Assembly: GCA_905182575.1 (NCBI GenBank)
Contig: CAJJCA010000005.1
Coordinates: 1-60,000 of the forward strand
Length of the DNA: 60,000 nt
Direction of reading: 5' to 3'
DNA from: an uncultured Flavobacteriaceae bacterium
GTDB lineage: Bacteria; Bacteroidota; Bacteroidia; Flavobacteriales; Flavobacteriaceae
In this document: positions 1 to 9,450 of the stretch, piece by piece
How positions within the stretch are numbered: the first letter of the stretch is position 1
Layout of the letters: each line of letters starts with the position of its first letter
Program-made: the position numbers and the translations under genes
Notes under the pieces: generated by a model
Databases searched by the model: none
What the model was told of the DNA's origin: nothing
Seen by the model: only the letters and a program-made list of their open reading frames with translations

Positions 1-827
1 ATAATTTCGCAGGGAATGGCATTGCCATATTCCGTAGAAACTAACTTTCCAATAATATTCTATATGCCTGTATTTTTGCAATTTCAAAAAAATAATTTTC
101 TCCAATTGACACTTCAAAACAAACCTTATCCGGCAGGGTGCCTTTATCAGCGAGCATTAATAAATATTCATTGGCTTGCGCCAAACAAAATGCAACTTGC
201 TCGGAAATGGTTGCTCCTGCATTTTGAAAAATAGCACCAGAAATTTTGAAAGAATTAGAATTTGAATCAAAATAAAATTTCAACCTAATCCTGTAAATCG
301 TTTTCTCTTGATTTTTTCCAGTTTCCAGACTTTATTAAAGCATAAATTGGATCAAAACTTAATCTAAGGTTTGTTCCTTTCTTATCACAAACAGAAAATA
401 GACTTTCTAAATAAGATCGGCTTGGTGGCACCGAAAAAATAATCTCAATTATTTTTGGTTTAAATTCTACTTCTTTAATTAGGGATACAAGATCGATCTC
501 ATTTTTATCGAAAAAAGTCAATGCATCCACACCGCCTTTTAAGGCTTTATTTAAAAACGATAAACACCCTTCTTGAGTTTTAGCAAATATAATTTGACCT
601 ACAAGCCAATTAGATGGGAAATTTTCATTTAAAGAAATCTTTGAATCAAGATTATCTTTATGATAAACAGGCTTTAGCAAAACTCCTTGTTCAACCTTAT
701 GTTATTAGTGAAGTAGCCGCGGCTATTTAAAACAACCCTAGCCTGATTTCTGGTTCGCAACAGTACCCGCCGCATTCCATTGATTAGATTCTAAAAATGA
801 AAAGAATAAATTTTCGACTTGACTCAT
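1..827 (-). CDS. mutA: Methylmalonyl-CoA mutase small subunit, N-terminal part, frameshifted and cut by window edge
   Basis: Small subunit of the B12-dependent mutase that interconverts methylmalonyl-CoA and succinyl-CoA in propionate metabolism. The start is ATG at 825-827 (MSQVENLFFSF). The reading then moves frame near 690-740 and continues as LKPVYHKDNL and later DPIYALIKSGNWKK. It shifts again near 284 into SNSFKISGAIFQNAGATISEQ, and once more near 48 to run off the edge as LVSTEYGNAIPCEI. The FQNAGA and STEYGNAIPCEI stretches resemble the MutA substrate-barrel core as I know it. The rest of the barrel and the degenerate B12 domain lie outside the window. At least three frame changes with conserved sequence on both sides suggest base-calling errors more than decay. 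Confidence 0.75.
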
Positions 828-979
828 GTGTAATTGTAAGGATGGAAAGCTTATTCAAATATTAGTAAACTAAATTTAAAAAACACTAAGATATAAAGAT
901 TATAAAATGAAAATATTTTTAAAAAAAACTAAGTGCATATTTCCAAATATTTTATAAATCTTATTAACTTTAAAAAAAA

Positions 980-1171
980 ATGGCTACATACAAATGTAAA
1001 TCTTGTGAAATGGCAGTTAACGCTAGCTGTGCTAAATGCGATACCCCTCTAGTTGATGGTTTTTTAACTTTAGAGGACGGAACTAAAGTTCAGGTTTCTA
1101 GGTGTCCTGACTGTGAAGGTAAAATTAAATCACCTTCTTGTTGTGGTGTTGAAATGTCTTGTGATATTTAG
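980..1171 (+). CDS. Small cysteine-rich, zinc-ribbon-like protein (63 aa)
   Basis: The protein carries three CxxC pairs (CKSC, CAKC, CPDC) and a CCGVEMSC tail, nine cysteines in 63 residues, consistent with one or two zinc knuckles. There is no signal peptide or membrane segment, so it should be cytosolic. The start ATG follows an A-run rather than a clear Shine-Dalgarno site, as is common in this phylum. Similar short proteins occur in flavobacterial genomes, but I know no function. It stands alone between mutA and a DUF2911 gene on a short transcription unit. Real gene likely; the zinc role is inferred from the cysteine spacing. Confidence 0.7.
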   Translation: MATYKCKSCEMAVNASCAKCDTPLVDGFLTLEDGTKVQVSRCPDCEGKIKSPSCCGVEMSCDI

Positions 1172-1225
1172 GGATTAAACTATTTTAGTTATATAGTCAA
1201 ATAAGAAATTTAAAAAATAACTCAA

Positions 1226-1756
1226 ATGAAAAAATTAATTTTTATTCTATTAGTTGCATGTGTCTCAGTAACGCAAGCACAAAAATTTAAAGGACTAGAC
1301 AGCAGTCCTCTGGACAAGTCTACTTATCCAGTTGCCAATAAAATAACAGAGAAGGCTGCTATTGTTTATTATAGTCGTCCTCAATTAAAAGGAAGGCTTA
1401 TGGAAGACATCCTTGCCTATGGCAAGGTTTGGAGAACAGGTGCCAATGAGTCTACTGAAATTATTTTTAACAAATCTGTTAAAATTGGAGAGACCGTAAT
1501 TCAACCTGGAACTTATTCTTTATATTCAATTCCGTCTGAAGAAAGTTTAATGGTTATTATAAATACTGCGAAAAATACTTGGGGTGCTTACAACTACAAA
1601 AAAGATAATGATGTCGTAAGAATCAATTTGGCTGTTATGGAAAGTGATGAAGAGCTTGAAGCCTTGTCGATGGTATTTACAGGTGAAAAAAACAACGCAA
1701 AACTTCACATGGGCTGGGGATATGCTAGAGTAGAGATGCCTTTCACTATTCTCTAA
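1226..1756 (+). CDS. DUF2911 domain secreted protein (176 aa)
   Basis: A signal peptide of about 18 residues ends in TQAQ. The mature chain is a single DUF2911 domain (about residues 45-170) with the family hallmarks YSRPQLKGR, VWRTGANESTEI and GTYSLYSIP. The family is common in Bacteroidetes; no biochemical role is established. Likely exported to the periplasm or cell surface. A second, longer DUF2911 protein lies at 14542-15381 on the other strand. A strong hairpin terminator directly follows the stop codon, so this gene closes its transcription unit. Confidence 0.88.
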   Translation: MKKLIFILLVACVSVTQAQKFKGLDSSPLDKSTYPVANKITEKAAIVYYSRPQLKGRLMEDILAYGKVWRTGANESTEIIFNKSVKIGETVIQPGTYSLYSIPSEESLMVIINTAKNTWGAYNYKKDNDVVRINLAVMESDEELEALSMVFTGEKNNAKLHMGWGYARVEMPFTIL

Positions 1757-1773
1757 ACTTATTCTTTTATAAA

Positions 1774-1807
1774 GAAAAAAACCTCTTCATTTGAAGGGGT
1801 TTTTTTA
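1774..1807 (+). terminator. Rho-independent terminator
   Basis: AAAACCTCTTC, a short ATTTG loop, then GAAGGGGTTTTTTT, about 18 bases after the DUF2911 stop codon. The stem ends in a run of seven T. It separates DUF2911 from the channel gene that follows on the same strand. Confidence 0.85.
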
Positions 1808-1837
1808 TCTTTATTTTTTAATTTTAATTGACCTACA

Positions 1838-3067
1838 ATGGACTTTAATTTCTATGATTTATATTTAAGAGCTGGCTTATCTGATCCAATTGCAAAATCA
1901 TTAGATTCAATTACTTCCTCTTTTATCGTTCTTGTGCTTGCTTTTATTGTCACCCTAATTTTCAAAAAAACATTGCTTGTTTTTTTTAATCAAATTGCAA
2001 AAAGAACCAAATCTAATTTTGATGATTACTTAATAAAAAATAAAGTTCCAGCAACGCTCTCTTACTTTCCCGGATTGTTTGTTTTGATTTGGCTTTTACC
2101 AAATACCCTAGAAAACTTTTCAGTGCTTAAGAATCCGGTCTCTGTTGTTTTAGATGTTATCGGGGCGCTTCTGACCATCGGTATTATTAGAAAGTTATTA
2201 AATAGCTTAAAAGACTTTTTAAAAATATTACCTGCATTTAAAGACAAACCTATAGACAGCTACATTCAAGTCTTTATGATATTTGTTTGGTTTGTTGGGA
2301 TTATCACAATTCTCTCTTTACTGTCTGGAAAAGATATAAGTGCCTTTTTGACTACTCTGGGAGCGATGTCCGCAATAATTTTGCTCATTTTCAAGGACAC
2401 CATCATGGGTTTTGTTGCCAGCATTCAAGTAACGATCAACGACACTGTCAGAATTGGAGATTGGATCACCATGAAAAGCTGTGATGCAGATGGTGACGTT
2501 ATTGAAATCAATCTTTCTACGGTAAAAGTTCAGAATTTCGATAAAACCATTACGACTATTCCAACCTACAAGCTAGTTTCTGACTCTTTCATAAACTGGA
2601 GAGGAATGAGTGAAGCCGGAGGTAGACGGATTAAAAGATCGATTCAGGTTAAGGTGTCAAGCATCAAATTCATTGACGAAAACTCAATAAGTAAGTACGC
2701 TAAGATTCAAAGAATCTCTGATTTTGTATCACAAAAATCAAAAGAAATCGAAGATGACAATGCCAAAAAAGGAATTGATAAATCTTTAATGGTTAATGGA
2801 AGGAACATGACCAACTTAGGTCTCTTTCGACGTTATGCCCTGGATTATCTAGAAACACATCCAGAAATAAATCAAGATATGACCGTAATGGTGCGTCAAC
2901 TGTCTCCAACTCCACAAGGAATCCCCATTGAAGTTTACGTTTTTATCAAGGATAAAGTTTGGCTTAATTATGAACAAATTGTCTCTGGTATTTTCGATCA
3001 TCTCCTTGCATCACTCTCTTATTTTGAGTTAGAATCTTTTGAGCTTTTTGGAGATAAAAAAGTTTGA
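1838..3067 (+). CDS. Mechanosensitive ion channel, MscS superfamily, YbdG type (409 aa)
   Basis: Inner-membrane channel that opens under membrane tension and protects against osmotic downshock. Residues 1-180 contain about five hydrophobic helices, the last (about 168-190, LTTLGAMSAIILLIFKDTIM) being the pore-lining TM3 position. The soluble vestibule follows with VRIGDWITM, DGDVIEINLSTVKVQNFD, TIPTYKLVSDSFINWRGMSE and GGRRIKRSI, which match the YbdG/MscM branch rather than classic MscS. Length about 410 residues is normal for YbdG. The next gene starts 50 bases downstream on the same strand and may be co-transcribed. Confidence 0.9.
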   Translation: MDFNFYDLYLRAGLSDPIAKSLDSITSSFIVLVLAFIVTLIFKKTLLVFFNQIAKRTKSNFDDYLIKNKVPATLSYFPGLFVLIWLLPNTLENFSVLKNPVSVVLDVIGALLTIGIIRKLLNSLKDFLKILPAFKDKPIDSYIQVFMIFVWFVGIITILSLLSGKDISAFLTTLGAMSAIILLIFKDTIMGFVASIQVTINDTVRIGDWITMKSCDADGDVIEINLSTVKVQNFDKTITTIPTYKLVSDSFINWRGMSEAGGRRIKRSIQVKVSSIKFIDENSISKYAKIQRISDFVSQKSKEIEDDNAKKGIDKSLMVNGRNMTNLGLFRRYALDYLETHPEINQDMTVMVRQLSPTPQGIPIEVYVFIKDKVWLNYEQIVSGIFDHLLASLSYFELESFELFGDKKV

Positions 3068-3117
3068 GTTTTAAAATAATCATTATTTAAATTATTTATA
3101 TTTAAAAAAATTAATTT

Positions 3118-3540
3118 ATGTCAATTAAAGACCTGTATACACCAAGCTTTAAAAATCGAAACCGTAGTCATTTTGCATCAATTGTTAAGATTGCTTTAGC
3201 AGATGATATCATTACGGAAGAGGAAAAAGCTTTCATCGACCGATTGGCAATTTATTTAGAGATCGAGCCAGAAATGGCAGATAAAATAATGGAATCTCCT
3301 GAGGATTATAAAATCAGCCCACCTTCTGATGAAAAATCGAGGCTAGAACGTCTTTATGATATTGGACGCATGGTCTATGCTGACTACATCGCTGATGATG
3401 AAGAAAAAATGCTGATGAAGCGAATGGTTATTGGGCTTGGATTTGAAATTGAAAGTGTAGAATCTCTTGTGAACAACGCATTAGACCTTATAGAAGAAGG
3501 TTTAGATCAGGACGAATTTGTAGAGAGGTTTAATATTTAA
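3118..3540 (+). CDS. TerB-like tellurite-resistance domain protein (140 aa)
   Basis: Helical cytosolic protein with the acidic TerB/DjlA N-domain pattern: a HFASIVKIALADDIITEEE stretch, then YDIGRMVYADYIADDEE, each giving an EF-like D/E-rich turn after a helix. TerB folds are thought to bind metal at acidic residues; most stand-alone copies are not tied to tellurite. It follows the channel gene by 50 bases. Its last 11 bases overlap the 3' end of the convergent DUF6174 gene. Family assignment is good; function unknown. Confidence 0.8.
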   Translation: MSIKDLYTPSFKNRNRSHFASIVKIALADDIITEEEKAFIDRLAIYLEIEPEMADKIMESPEDYKISPPSDEKSRLERLYDIGRMVYADYIADDEEKMLMKRMVIGLGFEIESVESLVNNALDLIEEGLDQDEFVERFNI

Positions 3541-3991
3541 AATCACTTAATTTATAGGTGATTTCATCGTCTGCTATCTGTTCCACAGGATCAAGAGCTA
3601 TTCGATTTGGAAAACCATATTGTTTGTTGTAGTTAACTCCAAAAGAACTTGGATCACTTTTAGCTTTCTCCTCAATAAAATCAAAGAAACCATTGATCGT
3701 CCTGAAGTCGTAATGCACTTCGGGATTGTAATTCTCTCCATTAATTGAAACGATCGTTTCCTCTACAACACGTACTTCATTTGGAAGTCGATATTCCTCC
3801 GTACAATAACACGAAATCGTCTGAGTGAAGTAGTAATCGTTTGTGTCTAATTCCTCCCACTTAGCCAAATTAGTCTCAAAATCCGTTTGAGGATTCTGAG
3901 GGTTATCATCATTACAACCAATTAGAAAGATTGCAAATAACAAAAATATATTATTTGTTAATGTAGCATCTAAATAACACTCTAATGACAA
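3530..3991 (-). CDS. DUF6174 domain lipoprotein
   Basis: The short hydrophobic N-terminus ends in a lipobox (FLIGC), so it is probably lipid-anchored. The rest matches DUF6174: WEELDTNDYYFTQTISCYC near the start, a VRVVEETIVSING strand, and the closing VNYNKQYGFPNRIALDPVEQ plus YKLSDF. The N-terminus before NNIFLLFAIFLIGC is a poor signal peptide, so the true start may lie further in, or a base error may hide it. Function unknown. It is convergent with the TerB-like gene. Confidence 0.8.
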   Translation of the reverse strand: MSLECYLDATLTNNIFLLFAIFLIGCNDDNPQNPQTDFETNLAKWEELDTNDYYFTQTISCYCTEEYRLPNEVRVVEETIVSINGENYNPEVHYDFRTINGFFDFIEEKAKSDPSSFGVNYNKQYGFPNRIALDPVEQIADDEITYKLSDFKY

Positions 3992-4006
3992 ATTTAATGC
4001 CAGTAT

Positions 4007-7000
4007 TTATTTTTTATAGAACTTATTGAAACGCCAGTAGGATAGAATCCCAAGTATAGAAATAATTACAAGGGCGTAATACACGAAATTAGGAGTGATA
4101 ATCTTATCGCCACTTGCATAAGAATGAAGTCCAACTAAGTAGAAATTAACACCGAAATAAGTCATTAGAATACTTGCAAAAGCAACAATACTCATAAAGT
4201 TAAAAGTCCAATTACTCCGTAATCCAGGAACTAAGCGCATGTGAATTACAAATGCGTAAACCATGATACTGATAAGTGCCCAGGTTTCTTTTGGATCCCA
4301 ACCCCAATATCTCCCCCAACTTTCATTGGCCCACATGCCTCCTAGGAAATTCCCAATGGTAAGCATAATTAAACCGACGGTTATTGATAATTCATTGATT
4401 ATTGTGAGTTCTTTTATATTCAATTCAATTTTTTCTTTATTTTTTTTATTGGTCAACAGCATTAACAACAAAGTCACAACTCCTATGATCATTCCGAGTG
4501 CAAAAGGTCCATAACTCCCGACAATAACTGCAACGTGAATCATGAGCCAGTAACTGTCCAAAACAGGCTGTAAATTTGCTATTTCAGGGTCCATCCAGTT
4601 CCAATGCGCAATCATTAAAATCATGGAAGAAACAAAAGCGGTTGAAGCCAATGTTAAGTCAGATTTTCTTCCAAAAATTAATCCCGAAAAACAAAGTTGC
4701 CCAAGCAACATAAATCATTGATTCATAGGCATCACTCCAAGGTGCATGCCCCGAAATAAACCACCTTGCGATCAAGCCTCCTGTGTGGAGGATAAAAAGG
4801 AAAAGAATTATATATTTTAAAAAAACTATTAAAAACTTTAGTGCTTTATTGTTTTTAAATATTTGAACTAAAAGAACAACAAACAAAAGCATGCCAGCAT
4901 AGAGATACCAGCTGAAAAGCTTCTTAAATATGTCGTACTTATTGTAGGTGATTTCAGCATCTATTCTTTTGGCTGAAGGCAACACCTGCTTGCCAAATTT
5001 CCTTTGAAAGCCTTCTATGCTTTCTAACAAACCATTGGATTGCTCATAGTCCCCTCCGTTTTTAGCCAACCTAAGGGCATTGAAATACAAAGGCAATATG
5101 TTATAGACATAAAGTGAATCCTTTCCTTTGAAACTCGAATCTTTTAATTCTGGATAAGAAACCCATTTGTTAGATAATTCATTGGGAATTGGAAAAATTC
5201 TTAAAACCTTTCCTTCCAATGCTGAATACAACAAATTTACCCTCCGGTCTACTTCAATAAAATCTTTTTGGAATTGATTCGGTACTGCAGCGCGATAAGC
5301 ACTTTCTAATTGAGAAGATATTTTATAATTTCCTTGGTCATCAAAAAACGAAACCAAAGAAGCCTTTTTTTGCTTCGAGTCTACTTCAAGAATACTTCTT
5401 AAACTATCATTGCCTCTTTTTAGATAAATAATTGGGATGTTATACCAAACCGCAGGGTTTTCAATCATCGACATCATCACCTGATCGGCATTAAGTTCGC
5501 CATATTTGTCACTCTTACTTACTTTCCTCAACAACTCTGAAGAAAAAGTGTTTGCTGGCTTCATCCTTCCCCCAAGGTCTTGGATCACAAGGCGACCAAA
5601 TTTTCGCGCATGTTCTTTCGAAACTACATTTGTATTAACTACTGAATCAAAATTAAATACGGGACGCGTGGTGTGTCCATGAGATTGTCCATTGGCAAAG
5701 GAAAGACCAAACAACAAAAGCATCAATGTTAAACTTTTCTTTTTCTGCTTTAACTTTTCAAGCTTTGCAGATAAATCTTTAAATCGAGTTTTGCCAATAA
5801 AAAAGATTCCCATCATACTTAAATACAATAAAATATAACCCGCATAGGTAATATTCGTTCCCCAAAAATCATGATTTACCGAAAGTACCGTTCCGCGTTC
5901 GTCAGGGTCAAATGAAGCTTGAAAAAAACGAAATCCTTGATGATCTAATACGTGATTCATATAAACCTCATATTCAAAGGGATCTTTGTCCTCGACTGTA
6001 ATCTCACTCTTAAATGAAGAATAGCTTTTTTCTGTACCAGGATATTTTTCCGCAATAAAATCATTCAATCTAATTGAAAAAGGCAATTCCTTTCTTAGAG
6101 AACCATATTTTAAATAAAAATCCAATCCCCCTAAAGTTATTTTCTTCATGTTATTAGAGATTCCTTTGCCTCCAAGAATCGTAATTGAATCAGATTGGTT
6201 TCCCGCAATTATATTTAATCTTAGCGCATCTTCCGCTTGTTTTGTTTCTTCTGAAATTTTAACCCATTCAAATTGTCCTCTTAGAGGAGGATCTGGAATT
6301 ACAAATTGGAAATTGGCTAAATTATATAACGATCTCAATTGGAGAGTCTGCTCAATTAATTCTTCAACATTTCCTGTTTGTTGATCGGCCATTCTCATGT
6401 AACTCCCCTCGAAAGGTGATGTTATGTAATGGAGTCCGCCTTCTGATCGCAGATTTATTGCGCCCGCAATAGGGTTGTTAAGGGTAAACAGAATGTTATG
6501 AATACTTGCAACCTCCCCCTCTTTTAAATAATGGTCATGACGCGAACCATCTCCCGATTCAACAATCTTTATGTAACGGTCTCCACTGTCGTTCAGGACC
6601 AGTTGTTCCTCAACATCCTCAGTATAGTTGAGATAATTTATAGAAAATGGAATTTTATTAAACTGATTGTCCCAACTGAAATCATTGTTGACATGCTCGG
6701 AAAACAAAAAGTCTTTTTCGAGTGTTTTACGCTGAGCAATGCCGTCAATCTCGCCTTCAACAAAGACTGTTAAATAAGTTTTATCCGTTAGAAAAGTGTT
6801 CTCAGTTGCTCCCTCTCTGATCGGCATTACGCCTTCATAACCAAAATATCTTGTAATAAATGCTCCGAAAATGATCAAAATAAAAGAAAGGTGAAGCATT
6901 AAAACCGTCCATTTTTCTTTTCTAAATAATTTATATTTAAAAATATTTCCGAAAAAATTAACCATTAATAAGACTAAAATAAGCTCGAACCACCAAGCGT

Positions 7001-7145
7001 TATAAATCCATATTTTAGAGGTATCCGTACTGTACCAACTCTCTATGAATGTTCCCAATGCCATTGCGGTAGGAAAAACAACAAAAAGAATTGCCATTAA
7101 GCGGTTTGAAAACAAATACTTTAGAAATTTTTCCTTCATTATCAA
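4007..7145 (-). CDS. ccsA: Fused ResB-CcsA cytochrome c biogenesis protein (about 1045 aa), one frameshift
   Basis: System II cytochrome c maturation: delivers heme across the membrane and attaches it to CXXCH sites. The N-terminal part is ResB-like (four membrane helices with a large periplasmic domain). The C-terminal part is CcsA, with the heme-handling WGRYWGWDPKETWA motif and conserved histidines in GLIARWFISGHAPWSD, YWLMIHVAV and VIHMRLVPG. Start ATG at 7143-7145. A single extra base near 4680 splits the reading between LFFG and LIFGRKSDLTLA; total length 3139 bases (one more than a multiple of three) fits exactly one insertion. Fused ResB-CcsA proteins of about 1050 residues are normal in this phylum. 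A good promoter lies upstream. Confidence 0.9.
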
Positions 7146-7163
7146 TTGATATCTTTTCGCTTA

Positions 7164-7192
7164 CAAAGATACTTGTTGAGATTTAATTACAA
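7164..7192 (-). promoter_or_regulatory. Bacteroidetes-type promoter of ccsA
   Basis: On the minus strand: a -7 box TATCTTTG (7164-7171), 18 bases of spacer, and TTG (7190-7192) as the -33 element. This matches TTTG-N18/19-TAnnTTTG and lies about 20 bases before the ccsA start. Confidence 0.7.
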
Positions 7193-7235
7193 CAAAATCA
7201 AACTATCAAATTGAATGCAATAAGAAATAATTCGA

Positions 7236-7430
7236 TCAAAACTGAAATGAAAACACTTTGAAAACAATTTCGCGGCTAAACTGAGCCGATATGGCAGCCA
7301 AGTAAGACATTGCTGCTAAAACAGATACCGCCAATTGAATGAAGTTAAAGATGTTCATGCCCTTCATCTTGATATACATCGTTGCAAACGAGCCGCTTCA
7401 TCCTACTATTAGGATGGAAACAGGAATCAT
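7236..7430 (-). pseudogene. Small membrane protein (64 codons) interrupted by an in-frame TGA
   Basis: An ATG at 7428-7430 opens MIPVSILIVG, then TGA at codon 11 (7398-7400), then the same frame continues open as SGSFATMYIKMKGMNIFNF, a hydrophobic helix (LAVSVLAAMSYLAAIS) and a QFSREIVFKVFSFQF end. Two hydrophobic stretches separated by a short basic loop suggest a small two-helix membrane protein. If the TGA is real, translation could restart at MYIKMKG (47 residues). It lies upstream of, and in the same direction as, ccsA. Family not recognised with confidence; the stop may be a base error. Confidence 0.45.
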
Positions 7431-7536
7431 TAAATAATATTTTGAAAGATAATTGCGCCGAAGGGTGCTGTAGAAACTCTATGAGTGATTTAGATAATAT
7501 AAATTTAGGTAAAAATATCTTTATGTATTTTTGAAA

Positions 7537-8291
7537 ATGATTAAAATCGTATTGTTAGGAGCTGGGAATCTCGGTCATCATTTTCAAAAACTTTTTCATG
7601 AAGCTGAAAATGTTGATTTGGTTCAATGGTACAATAGAGATTTAAGTGCAATTAGAGTTTGCTGAAAAAGACACTAAGATCACTAATGAACTTTCTCAAT
7701 TAGAAGACGCAGATCTTTATATAATTGCAGTTTCAGATAATTCCATAGCCAAAGTAAGTTCCCAAATGAATAGGCAGCGCTTGGTTGTCCATTGTGCAGG
7801 TGGCGTTGACATGAAAATCTTAGAATCTGGAGGAAGAAAAGGCGTGTTTTACCCTTTGCAAACTTTTACAAAATCACATGAATTGTCTTTTAAAGACCTT
7901 CCCATTTGTATTGAAGCTGAAGATGAAAAGGATAAAATCACATTATTTAGCCTCGCAAAAGAACTTGGCGCACTCCCTTATGAAATGAATTCTAGTCAGA
8001 GGGAAGTGTTACATTTGACTGCAGTTTTTATCAATAATTTTGGAAATCATCTTTTTAATATTGGGATTAAAATTGCCGAATCAAACAATATTCCTTGGTG
8101 GATTACCGAATCCAATTATTCTTGAAACAGCAAAAAAGGCAATTGCACAAGGACCTGAAAAGTCTCAAACTGGACCTGCAATTAGAAATGATGAAAACAC
8201 AATTAAAAAGCACTTGGATTTATTAGAAAATACTCAATACAAAGAATTATATTTAAATCTTACAGCTTCAATCAAACAGAACAATGAGTGA
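7537..8291 (+). CDS. Rossmann-like / DUF2520 NAD(P)-binding protein, two frameshifts
   Basis: The N-terminus IKIVLLGAGNLGHHF is a classic Rossmann dinucleotide loop; the body has LYIIAVSDNSIAKVSSQM, VVHCAGGVDM and VFYPLQTFTK, and the C-terminal helical DUF2520 domain has VLHLTAVFINNFGNHL and QTGPAIRNDENTI. The family is related to F420/NADP oxidoreductases and pyrroline-5-carboxylate reductase; substrate unknown. The reading shifts near 7640 and again near 8110-8125. The end (TGA 8289-8291) overlaps the next ATG by 8 bases, the usual DUF2520-KdsC-Maf order in Bacteroidetes. A TATTTTTG box sits only three bases before the ATG. Confidence 0.82.
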
Positions 8292-8808
8292 AAAAAATTA
8301 CAAAGAAAAATTAAACAACATCAGAGCTTTTATTTTCGATGTCGACGGAGTGCTTACCGATGGTAGGGTATTGGTGACAACCTCTGGAGAACTGCATCGT
8401 TCTATGAACACAAAAGATGGATTTGCAATGAAATTTGCCTTAACAAACGGCTATAAGATTGCCATTATATCTGGTGGGACAAACGAAGGCGTAAGAGATC
8501 GTTTTGAAGAACTAGGCGTTCAAAAAGTTTATTTAGGTGCACATCAAAAAGACGATTCTTTTGACGATTTTGTAAAAGAAAACAATCTCAATTCAAGCGA
8601 GGTTTTGTACATGGGTGATGACATTCCTGATCTCTCAGTGATGGAAAAGTCAGGTCTTTCGACCTGTCCCAACGATGCAGTAACTGACGTAAAAGATGCT
8701 GCAGATTATATTTCTCATAAAAAAGGAGGAGACGGCTGTGTCCGTGAAATCATAGAACAGGTCCTCCGAGTTCAGGGGAATTGGCCTTTTGGGAAAAATA
8801 ACAAATAA
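8284..8808 (+). CDS. KdsC-like HAD phosphatase (174 aa)
   Basis: HAD-family phosphatase of the 3-deoxy-D-manno-octulosonate 8-phosphate phosphatase (KdsC/YrbI) type, a step in LPS inner-core synthesis. All HAD motifs are visible: FIFDVDGVLTDG (nucleophile Asp), IISGG (motif II), and MGDDIPDLSVM (Mg2+-binding acids), with the short capless architecture and a glycine-rich tail (KKGGDGCVREIIE) typical of the tetrameric KdsC group. Length 174 is normal. The start overlaps the DUF2520 gene by 8 bases, indicating translational coupling. Confidence 0.88.
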   Translation: MSEKNYKEKLNNIRAFIFDVDGVLTDGRVLVTTSGELHRSMNTKDGFAMKFALTNGYKIAIISGGTNEGVRDRFEELGVQKVYLGAHQKDDSFDDFVKENNLNSSEVLYMGDDIPDLSVMEKSGLSTCPNDAVTDVKDAADYISHKKGGDGCVREIIEQVLRVQGNWPFGKNNK

Positions 8809-8813
8809 AGCTT

Positions 8814-9405
8814 TTGGATATATATTCACTTAATGGCTATGAAATAATTCTGGCCTCTGGATCTCCAAGAAGGAAAGATTTTTTGAATCAAATCGGCTTG
8901 CCTTTTACCATCAAGACCTTTTGATGTAGAGGAAAGTTTCCCCAACTATCTAAAGGGCAGAGAAATTGCTGATTACATTGTCGCAAAAAAGTCAGCCCCT
9001 TTCAAAGAAATCATTCAGCCAAAACAAATTGTCATCACTGCCGATACAATCGTTTGGTGTGAAAATGAATATTTGGGAAAGCCAAAAGACGAAACCGATG
9101 CAAAAAAAATGTTGCAAAAACTTTCTGGAAAATCACACGAAGTGATAACAGCAGTTGGATTTCTTTTTGATGGTCAATTTGACATCATCACCGAAATAAC
9201 TGAAGTGCATTTTAAAGCGCTTTCGGAAATTGAAATTGATCAATACATCAGTCAACACAATCCGTTAGACAAGGCTGGAGCCTATGGCATTCAAGACTGG
9301 ATCGGGGAAATTGGAATTATTAAAATTAATGGCAGTTACACCAATGTGGTCGGATTACCTCTCGCTCAGGTTTTTCAAAAAATTAAATCTATAATTCAGA
9401 ATTGA
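8814..9405 (+). CDS. maf: Maf family nucleotide pyrophosphatase, one frameshift
   Basis: House-cleaning pyrophosphatase that hydrolyses non-canonical NTPs. Signature IILASGSPRRKDFL at the N-terminus, then TADTIVW, YLGKPKDETDA, LSGKSHEVITAV, and DKAGAYGIQDW near the C-terminus, all Maf motifs in the right order. The first part reads from TTG at 8814 (no ATG fits) and breaks at TGA near 8922; the rest (VEESFPNYLKG onward) lies in another frame, so one base change near 8915-8925 splits the gene. It starts 6 bases after the KdsC-like gene, third in the operon. Confidence 0.85.
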
Positions 9406-9450
9406 TTCTTTTTTTTAAATAATGTAACTTAAACCTTAAAATCAAAACAA

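Noticed and set aside
7398-7400. TGA recoding (selenocysteine or Trp) in the small ORF
   Set aside because: No SECIS-like structure was evident, other genes here use TGA as stop, and single-base errors are common in this window.
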